Source: Plakobranchus ocellatus (Eukaryota; Mollusca; Gastropoda; Plakobranchidae). From it: a DNA stretch of 47,202 nucleotides. Made by a program: the position numbers and the translations under genes. The stretch spans positions 1,178,010-1,225,211 of the forward strand of contig BLXT01007237.1 in assembly GCA_019648995.1 (NCBI GenBank), read 5' to 3'. The notes under the pieces were generated by a model. That model ran no database searches. It worked only from the letters and a program-made list of their open reading frames with translations, and had not been told where the DNA came from. Position 1 is the first letter of the stretch. Each line of letters begins with the position of its first letter. Of this stretch, positions 44,001-47,202 are shown one piece after another.

Positions 44001-44804
44001 TTTGAGATGCTTTGTAGAAAGGTGAACAAAAGTGTATGCTGTCTATGAGACATCTCATAAACCACTGAAAAGAAATGTATATTGTCTTTGAGATCTCCAT
44101 GGCAAGGTGAACAAAAGAAGTGTATATGAGCCATTGACAAAAGGTGAGCTTGAAAAGTGGGACACTTTGTAAAAAATTAAAGTTCTATGATAAACGTTAT
44201 GGCTGACATATTTCAGTAGCTGAACTATCTTTCTATTTGGTTCTCACAATGAGAAGATAGTTTGCCTTACAGATATTCCTCAATAACCAAAAAATAGGAA
44301 TGAATCACAAATCTGTCAGTTGTGATGCAGACATGAAAATTTGTTAAAAACTAGCAATTTCTGTTGTTTCCTAACCTTAATGGCAGTCAATTTAGCTAAG
44401 ATACAACAACCTCTTTTAATGTTTTCATTTAGAAGAAAAAAATCTTCTATGCTTAAAAAAATTGAGACAGTCTTTTATGTCTGGCATCACAACTGACAGA
44501 GACAAGACCATCACAAATCCATACAGAATGACATCTCAGGAACATGATTTAAAAAGCAAATTGTATTGATTTTATTCAGATACAGCTAAGTCAAAAAAGC
44601 ATTGAGCACTAGTACACTTAGAAAATAACTTTTAATAGCTGTAAACATTGTCAAATGTGATGTTTCTGCCAAAGGTGACTAACCTTATATTTCGGACATG
44701 AAGCATTCACTCACCACATCTTCCCCTGTCCGCTATTTTGAAAAAGAGATCTCTTATTAAGTTATCACAATGGAAATGTTGAATCGCAAGAAGTAAGAAA
44801 AATG
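22874..44804 (-). CDS. TRPA1: TRPA-family cation channel (TRPA1-like), 11 exons, 5' part missing
   Basis: This is a tetrameric non-selective cation channel of the ankyrin TRP subfamily, which senses temperature or chemicals at the plasma membrane. Exons join in frame at 44715-44804, 43320-43496, 37880-37986, 32172-32341, 30178-30301, 29133-29264, 27613-27813, 25222-25398, 23866-24108, about 23446-23520 and 22874-23083. In order they encode the end of the ankyrin/linker region, the pre-S1 segment (ALLAHPLVTSLLQHKW), S1, S2, S3, S4-S5 (GIYVVMFTDILFTFSQFF), the pore loop (MMIGEFEYDSIF), S6 with the TRP-like helix (NLLVGLAVDDIKAVQEQA), and a coiled-coil tail. The family assignment is firm. The exact paralogue (TRPA1 against pyrexia/painless-like) is not. 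About 14 or more ankyrin repeats should lie right of the window. Confidence 0.9.
23056..23240. repeat. Tandem copy of splice acceptor plus exon start, period about 102 bp
   Basis: CTTTGACTTTTTCTATCTCC at about 23062 is repeated as CTTTAACTTTTTCTATCACC at about 23164. The following intronic parts match too (TGATGATTTCTGAGCCTACA and TGACAATGATTTCCGAACCT). Confidence 0.8.
23137..23185 (-). CDS. Possible 49-nt cassette exon, duplicated from the last TRPA exon
   Basis: On the minus strand it lies between TTTGCAG and GTAAGA. It reads EVIEKVKDRQINLQTV, closely similar to EEIEKVKDGQDQL of the last exon, so the acceptor and exon start were duplicated. At 49 nt its inclusion would shift the last exon's frame and give a stop after about 30 codons. 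It may be a regulated alternative exon or an inert copy. Confidence 0.35.
23434..23520 (-). CDS. TRPA1: TRPA exon: start of coiled coil, 3' limit unclear
   Basis: The exon follows an acceptor TTGTACAG in phase 0 and reads FNAYLDFDGEAEEQLVLEVE, then QMYLQ. If left unspliced it meets a TAG at 23434-23436 after VQP. A donor at 23445 (GTTCAG, poor consensus) would join YLQ to EEIEKVKDG of the last exon in phase 0 and give a continuous heptad-like pattern. A short-tail form and a long-tail form are therefore both possible. Confidence 0.6.
   Translation of the reverse strand, partial: FNAYLDFDGEAEEQLVLEVEQMYLQVQP
23866..24108 (-). CDS. TRPA1: TRPA exon: TRP-like helix and proximal C-terminus
   Basis: The 81-codon exon reads VGLAVDDIKAVQEQAGLKRM, then AMQVELALDVERIIPNF and a very basic stretch RRRVFCRRRTLRP, ending in NPEK. 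The LKRxAMQVE motif is a signature of the region just after S6 in TRPA channels. The basic patch could bind phosphoinositides or polyphosphate at the membrane (inference). The donor is GTAAGA. Confidence 0.92.
24181..24285 (-). pseudogene. Fragment of a mariner-like N-terminal helix-turn-helix ORF
   Basis: The minus strand reads MAMSNDLLIKQRSVIEFLAA, then EGCSAANIHARM. The KQRxVIEFLxAEGxSAxxIH pattern is typical of the Mos1-type HTH that occurs in mariner transposases and in the many GVQW3-like annotated proteins. Only one helix-turn-helix unit remains. It lies in a TRPA intron, close upstream of the 24108 acceptor. Confidence 0.5.
24672..24797. repeat. Tandem duplication, period 70 bp
   Basis: CAGAGGTTTATATCTTCAAA at 24672 is repeated as CAGAGGTTAATATCTTCAAA at 24742, both followed by CCTAGATTGAT and TGTTAGGCTTTA. 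The second copy has a small deletion. Confidence 0.85.
25222..25398 (-). CDS. TRPA1: TRPA exon: pore loop and S6
   Basis: The 59-codon exon begins SPFDSVAKSLIKTSVMMIGE. The pore helix leads into a selectivity filter G-E-F where vertebrate TRPA1 has G-D-I. It continues FEYDSIFNDDSNDV and S6 YTIFVIFLVIMSIIIMNLL. Splicing to the next exon completes NLLVGLAVDDI. Phase 0 at both ends, acceptor TTTTTTCAG, donor GTACG. Confidence 0.95.
25399..27612 (-). other. TRPA intron with a possible transposon-derived ORF
   Basis: The intron has dense CTAGATCTAGATC repeats (25743-25760 and 25933-25965) and GC-richer patches near 25655-25685 and 26737-26785 that look foreign. Clear terminal repeats were not found. 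Confidence 0.45.
25927..26148 (-). pseudogene. Acidic ORF, possibly a DNA-transposon N-terminus
   Basis: The 73-codon ORF begins MAMPGEDSVETLVCLLNLNA and contains REDSDSELPSDSDNTIEDII before a repetitive end encoded by CTAGATCTAGATC units (RSRSRLDLDL). The Ser/Asp/Glu-rich character resembles piggyBac N-termini and the ORF at 1160-1354. No catalytic domain follows, and I cannot name a family with confidence. Confidence 0.28.
27613..27813 (-). CDS. TRPA1: TRPA exon: S4, linker and S5
   Basis: The 67-codon exon in phase 0 at both ends reads EWQWHLGAVAVFLAWVDLVL, then the strongly conserved linker KFPRFGIYVVMFTDILFTFS, then S5 FFIVFFLFIIAFAMAFYALF and ends QNQ. FGIYVVMFTDIL is close to invariant in the TRPA family, where this linker is part of the gating and electrophile-sensing coupling machinery. 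Confidence 0.94.
27814..29132 (-). other. TRPA intron ending in an exon-derived minisatellite
   Basis: The first 1 kb shows no recognisable feature. The last 310 bases before the exon are the array described separately. Confidence 0.6.
28820..29165. repeat. Minisatellite of ~72-bp units derived from a TRPA exon-intron junction
   Basis: Units share TTTACACATGTATTGGTTAC, then CAATGATGCTCT, and a tail like AACCAGTGGTTCTCT. They begin near 28868, 28930, 28991 and 29061. The final unit is the exon end itself, which reads TATCGGTAACCAGTGTTGCT (from 29134) on the same strand. The intronic parts (minus TTCAGAAAACCACTG and TTAGAGAACCACG) also align, so the repeat grew from the junction. Confidence 0.75.
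29133..29264 (-). CDS. TRPA1: TRPA exon: S2-S3 loop and S3
   Basis: The 44-codon exon begins MMQIYQAKLNYLGWTNLIEW, followed by a helix IVYVTALLLVISF and the loop NTCQSNTGYRY. LxQxYQxKLxYL is conserved between S2 and S3 in TRPA. The donor GTAAGT abuts an array whose units are degenerate copies of this exon's end. Confidence 0.88.
29265..30177 (-). other. TRPA intron largely made of a degenerate array
   Basis: About half the intron is the 40-45-bp array at 29810-30170. The rest is featureless. Confidence 0.6.
29810..30170. repeat. Degenerate minisatellite, ~40-50-bp units
   Basis: Units resemble CTTTCTCTCAGATAAACTGA followed by ATGTTCTCATTTCATGTCAT. The left four units are well preserved and those to the right are increasingly diverged. 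The array ends within 10 bp of the donor at 30177, and ATGTTCTCATTTGAAAT there is still recognisable. Confidence 0.75.
30178..30301 (-). CDS. TRPA1: TRPA exon: S1-S2 loop and S2
   Basis: The exon encodes an extracellular polar loop (GKNGSKIENNDCSGLSYEQN) and then a helix ARIATYVIIALAGFNLLKE. It contains N-glycosylation-type sequons only weakly (NGS). The donor is GTAGGT. A minisatellite-like array begins immediately past this donor. Confidence 0.85.
31021..31170 (-). repeat. SINE/LINE-tail-like dispersed repeat, copy A
   Basis: The segment starts TTAATTGATTGATTGACTTA and includes AGCCCTTTTCAGTTTGG, then TTTAAAGG and ATCAAAAGGT. A second diverged copy lies at 37300-37455. In minus orientation the element ends AATAAG-TCAATCAATCAATT, a short tandem tail typical of non-LTR retroposons of the CR1/L2 or RTE type and their SINEs. 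The family is inferred. Confidence 0.55.
31786..32116. mobile_element. hAT-like MITE with internal 72-bp tandem repeat and a gap
   Basis: The ends are CAGAGATGGGCA and its exact complement TGCCCATCTCTG, a typical hAT-type terminus. Both flanks carry CAGATA, although a clean 8-bp duplication is not seen. Inside, a unit beginning ACAACTACCCCAAAAAAAAT occurs at 31797 and again at 31995, right after the N-run. The true copy number is therefore unknown. It has no transposase. Confidence 0.6.
31909..31994. other. Assembly gap (86 N) inside the hAT-like element
   Basis: The N-run lies between two nearly identical units (one A/G difference in the shared part), so the gap probably hides further units. 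Confidence 0.99.
32172..32341 (-). CDS. TRPA1: TRPA exon: pre-S1 helix and S1
   Basis: The exon reads EREALLAHPLVTSLLQHKWN, then a membrane helix SFFYYLSFAVYLVFLFFLTA ending in DPPNT. HPLxxxLLxxKW is a hallmark just before S1 in TRPA channels. It starts in phase 0 and ends with TA, completed to Tyr by the first T of the next exon. The donor GTAAGT is strong. Confidence 0.88.
34520..34690 (-). repeat. Candidate retroposon 3' fragment
   Basis: The segment is GC-richer than its surroundings. On the minus strand it reads GGAGGAAAGCAATAGCAAAT, then GCCATATGCCAAGAACAATC. This resembles the GGCAATGGCAAACC...TTGCCAAGAA block found near the 3' ends of several non-LTR elements and SINEs in other animals. 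Only one copy is in the window, so its repeat nature is unproven. Confidence 0.3.
37300..37455 (-). repeat. SINE/LINE-tail-like dispersed repeat, copy B
   Basis: The segment contains ATTGATTAATTGACTTTTAT, then ACAAGGCCCTTTTTATTTGG, then CCTTAAA and GTCAAAAGGT, in the same order and spacing as copy A at 31021-31170. The two copies are clearly diverged, so these are old insertions. Confidence 0.55.
37880..37986 (-). CDS. TRPA1: TRPA exon: acidic pre-S1 linker
   Basis: The acceptor is TTTTTCAG and the donor GTGAGC. The exon encodes SSYGGDDDDLRLPPDAQTY and then a stretch ending NSPLFLM. Asp-rich linkers are variable in TRPA proteins. SPLFLM followed in the next exon by IQTEREALLAHPL marks the conserved pre-S1 region. 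Phase 1 in, phase 0 out. Confidence 0.8.
38108..38124. repeat. 17-bp direct repeat, left flank of P-like element
   Basis: TTCTTTGGTTCAACCTA, identical to 42720-42736. It is either the target duplication or a pre-existing flanking repeat. Confidence 0.8.
38492..38835. repeat. Tandem duplication in the 3' noncoding part of the P-like element, period 175 bp
   Basis: AAAAACATTGATATAAAATA (38507) recurs as AAAAACATTGATAAAAAATG (38682). Both are followed by ATTAATTTTACATT, CATTGTCTTAAT, TTATTACAA and CATTATTT. Moderate divergence shows it is older than any recent insertion of the element. Confidence 0.82.
39074..41292 (-). CDS. P-like transposase exon 3 (catalytic domain)
   Basis: The acceptor is best placed at TTATAAG/ATGTTC, which keeps phase (G+AT = Asp). 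It then reads VQSATTFATEDVCEAHPP into a lysine/arginine-rich, possibly coiled segment. The catalytic residues and the C-terminal CC-x2-C-like cysteine cluster lie here. The stop TAA at 39074-39076 overlaps an AATAAA signal on the minus strand. Confidence 0.88.
39074..42618 (-). CDS. THAP-domain P-like transposase (THAP9-like), 3 exons, about 868 aa
   Basis: The transposase is nuclear and would cut and join the element's ends. Exons are 42488-42618, 41616-41872 and 39074-41292, with phases matching (43 codons+2, 1+85+1, 2+738 codons and stop). The THAP zinc finger is complete: C-x4-C (CGAINC, residues 16-21), W near 48, CSDHF near 72 and NAVPTLF near 92. A basic segment KKKKEA and a probable leucine/lysine-rich dimer region follow. 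The RNase H-like core has D296 in LVLDEVAIK, D386 in CIVADQGSNNQ, the DPPHLLKNVRNNL insertion start (420) and E610 in GRLNQDCLENLFSQIRG, matching the D, D, E of P transposase and THAP9 by alignment from memory. The C-terminus has the YISGYLIKRI...CCSVC block. No stop or frameshift is seen. It could be an active transposase or a domesticated gene. Confidence 0.88.
41616..41872 (-). CDS. P-like transposase exon 2 (second half of THAP finger)
   Basis: After a TTAAACAG acceptor it reads RCKLWIQNSRRADLIGKTPK and then LCSDHFESNQF, with the AVPTLF-type end of the finger. A proline- and lysine-rich linker follows. The donor is GTTAGT. Confidence 0.85.
42208..42520. repeat. Duplication of the THAP exon 1 donor region, period about 180 bp
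   Basis: TAGATCTAGAATCTCGATAG occurs near 42238 and 42418. Both copies continue to TTTTAAACTCA, then the exon edge: CCTGTCTTTGTCCTTTGG in the functional copy and TCTCTCTTAGTCCTTTGG in the other. In the second copy the donor GT has become AT (minus AGAGATGAGT), so it cannot splice as written. Confidence 0.78.
42488..42618 (-). CDS. P-like transposase exon 1 (start and first half of THAP finger)
   Basis: ATG at 42616-42618 begins MASNTKQRRRSSGHFCGAIN and continues through FFTFPKDKD to a GACAG/GTGAGT donor. FTFPKD followed by xRCKLW is the standard THAP order. The start is about 100 bp inside the right terminus, as expected for a P element. Confidence 0.82.
42720..42736. repeat. 17-bp direct repeat, right flank of P-like element
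   Basis: TTCTTTGGTTCAACCTA, a perfect match to the left flank. It starts directly after TCATTAGTTA at the element end. Confidence 0.8.
43320..43496 (-). CDS. TRPA1: TRPA exon: ankyrin-to-S1 linker
   Basis: The exon starts after CTCCCTCAG with AG completing Glu, and ends in a GTATG donor in phase 1. It reads VAKRVFDRCLSYGQEKNPES and then MQFEITFDYEFLDD, ending in a Gly/Ser-rich, probably flexible stretch. The xxFDYEFL part corresponds to the YIEYNFKYL-like linker strand of TRPA channels. Confidence 0.78.
43497..44714 (-). other. TRPA intron, half minisatellite
   Basis: Contains the array at 43625-44130. The rest shows no recognisable feature. Confidence 0.6.
43625..44130. repeat. Minisatellite, ~50-bp degenerate units
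   Basis: The recurring core is GTAGCCAGGTGAACAAAAGTG followed by TATATTGTCTA and GAGATGTCT, in about ten diverged units. On the minus strand it gives a 104-codon repetitive ORF (HLATRHL-type units) that I judge spurious. Confidence 0.82.
44715..44804 (-). CDS. TRPA1: TRPA exon: last ankyrin-like segment
   Basis: The acceptor is CGTTTCAG and the donor GTGAGTG. The exon has 90 bases: two to finish a codon, 29 codons and one left over. It reads FFLLLAIQHFHCDNLIRDLF and continues KIADRGRC, with a junction Glu leading into VAKRVFDRC of the next exon. FLxLAIQH resembles the FLHLALHN-type segment at the end of the TRPA ankyrin stack. The phase match on the downstream side supports it as real. The upstream partner is not found in the window. 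Confidence 0.6.
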
Positions 44805-47202
44805 CTGAAACGAAAGTTGGTTTTTGTAAATCACAATGATCGTCGGTTATGACGATCAGACATTAACTAGGATCGTGCTAAATAAAAAGTCTGACTTGAA
44901 GAATCCAGTCTAATAGGCTTGATAAGCCTATTCCATTATAAAATCTTTTCATTGAGGAATAATACGACAGCTCTTAATTTCGCCTTGTCTGGGTTTTGGC
45001 CATTAGATCTAGAATCAAATTTTGCTTAAAACGGACAATATGAGTCACAACTGACAGTTCCAACTTAAACAGACAAGACCTGTAAATCTCAGTCAGCGAT
45101 CTCAACATGAAGTCAGACCTGCCAACCCCACGTTGTGTTCACAGGAATATTCACCTCCATTCACAGGAATTTAGAGAGTCTCACGGGAATATACCTGTAT
45201 AATTAAATGTGCATAGATAAATCGTACTACACCTTAATTACTTACTCAACCACAGACATTCCATAACATTAAAGTATATCAGAGGCTAATTAATGAATTT
45301 TTGACTCCAAAAGATGCAAGAAAGTATCTCCCTACTCACTGCCATTAGTTCAATAATGTCACCATTTATAGAGCCATAAAGACCTGCAGGCTTAGGGCTT
45401 AGATGATGAATTTCTTTTAAGGTGCACTACAGTGTATAAAACTCAAAATCTAGTTCACACAATAAAAGTTACATGAAAAAAGAAAACTTGTGTGTGACAG
45501 GTCTACAGAATCTCAGTAAGGCCTAAAATTATGACCCATTGTTAGCCCCATTGTATACTAATTAAAAAGAAAACATCTAGTCTATTGTGGTGGGATGTAA
45601 TTCATTGCATTCATTGGATGAGAAAGGTATGAACTATTCGTCAAAATTAGCACATCAAATTAAATCAGTCAAAATTAGAACATCACATTAAAGGTCTAAG
45701 ACATGATACTTTTCTGACATGGTTCCCATTGGTATTCTATTAAATGTTTCTAAAGATTGCTTCAATATACTCAAACTCGATGTTCTCTTTCTTCAATATT
45801 ATATGAAAAAAAGAATCTACTCAACAAGGCTGATTTTCCCAAGCTTTAATAAGTAATAAACCTTGGCTTTAATCTAGCAAAGGTCTACAGTTTAAATCTA
45901 ATCTGTGCCTTGGTGGAAACTAAAAAATGTCTAAAAATAGAACTAAACATTAAAAAAGAGGCCTATAGTGCTATCTGACTAAATCAAATCTGAATATTGG
46001 ATTGATTGATAAATGTACTTTTCCATTTTATGCAATATGAAACATTCTACCTCTTTTTATGATCTTTTCCTTTTCACTGTTTGGTGAAAACAATAACAGC
46101 TTTTGATCACAAGAAGCATCGAATCTAGATCTAGAACTAGTTCTAGACCTGGCATGTGCGCTATTAAAACCATTCAAGTTTTAAACTCTTCAATTGCTTC
46201 CTCATGAACATTTATTGACAACATATTGTTTGTGAGCAATGATTTTATTATCTCATCTCATCTTATCTGGTTTTTCAAACTTTTTTTATTATTTATATTC
46301 AACAAATAAAAGTAGTGATGCTGAAATTTCTTGGAATTGTACACTCCTATCAACAATTTTCACCTCAAAAGGTGACGAGTCCTATAGGGGTAATACATTT
46401 CAGGCCTTATTTTATAGGTCTAGAGAAAGCCCTTGGCCTGCTGAACAAAAATGACTGTAAACTATAGGCATGACCCCACCCTCTTTCCCCTCAAACACAT
46501 CACACACTTGTAACAAATTCTCCTACAGTTACAAATTGCCAATTTATACTGCATGACAATAATCTTGACTGAGGACTCTGTGAAGTGTGAAGATTGCAAA
46601 AATCTAGCAGTAATCAAGCTAAAGACCTAGTGAATCCTTCCCATGTCCAGCCCCATAAAAAGGAAAGCCAACAACAAAAAAGATATAACAAAAAAGGTGT
46701 CCTGAGAAGCAGTTTGATGGCATCTGCATCTCTACCCTCAGATTATTGTGAGCATAGACGGACCACACTATAAATAAATCTAAGGCAGGGTCATTCTTTT
46801 CAAGTTACTTCATTGCAAGTGAGCATCACATGTATATCCCTAAGCATTGACCACAAGCATCAATGGCATTATCGGGTTCATGCCACAGTCTGAGACTAAT
46901 CCATACATATTGCTTTTCAGGGTTTATAACTTTGTAATTGTACTCTTTGAGTTTTCCATTGCTCTTTTTAAAATTCCACAGATGTAAGCAAATCGTGCGG
47001 CCTATAATGTATTCATTTTCATTTTTTCAAGTCTGTGTAGGCCGAGCCTGAATTAGATCTCAAGGACTATTATCAAACTTTGATTATACATCAAAAAGTT
47101 CTGGATCTTGATATTGCCTAGATTGAGAGAGAAAGAAATAAAAAGAGAAAGAGTGAGAATTATTGCCTTGTTGCACAATACTATTTTTAAGTTTTTTTCC
47201 GA
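44805..47202 (-). other. TRPA upstream intron, no exon found
   Basis: I searched both strands for ankyrin-type coding (LHxAA, TPLH-like) and saw none. The region is AT-rich. Near 45118 CAGACCTGCCAACCC resembles a transposon terminus but has no partner. CTAGATCTAG runs occur near 46123. Confidence 0.5.

Noticed and set aside
43826-44140. 104-codon minus-strand ORF
   Set aside because: It is the translation of a 50-bp minisatellite and has no domain.
45110-45200. CAGACCTGCCAACCC, a possible transposon terminus
   Set aside because: No inverted partner or target duplication was found nearby.
1-47202. tRNA, rRNA or CRISPR-like features
   Set aside because: No cloverleaf A/B boxes, rRNA cores or regularly spaced identical repeats with unique spacers were seen. 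The arrays present are ordinary minisatellites.

Overview
This is an AT-rich animal (metazoan) nuclear window with long introns. The two host genes are a Spinster-like MFS transporter and a TRPA channel. Introns are full of DNA transposons, minisatellites and recent tandem duplications, and short CTAGAT/AGATCT-rich stretches recur. I lean to a mollusc, probably a gastropod. That is an impression from sequence texture and gene style, and no single feature proves it.

Layout. (1) Positions 1-5392, + strand: the last three coding exons of a Spinster-like transporter. Its first intron holds a piggyBac-type element (1356-2611) that appears nested in an older decayed one (about 865-2957). (2) 5393 to about 9020: 3'UTR-like sequence with an 18-codon-period minisatellite. 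(3) About 9020-22873: gene-poor space between two converging genes. It holds a PIF/Harbinger MITE (9966-10199), three tandem segmental duplications, and an inverted repeat around an assembly gap. (4) 22874-44804, - strand: eleven exons encoding the end of the ankyrin/linker region, S1-S6, the pore and the coiled-coil C-terminus of a TRPA channel. The N-terminal ankyrin exons lie beyond the right edge. (5) Inside a TRPA intron (38125-42719): a P-element-superfamily transposon on the same strand as its host. Its three-exon THAP transposase reads open for about 868 codons and keeps the predicted D, D, E triad.

The most interesting pattern is repeated copying of exon edges into the adjoining intron. 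A TRPA donor junction seeds a minisatellite of about 72 bp (28820-29165). The acceptor of the last TRPA exon is duplicated as a possible 49-nt cassette exon (23137-23185). The donor of the P-transposase THAP exon has a decayed copy about 180 bp away. Alongside the intact P-like transposon, with its unusually long 17-bp flanking repeats, these are the observations most worth checking. No complete host gene, rRNA, tRNA or CRISPR was recognised.
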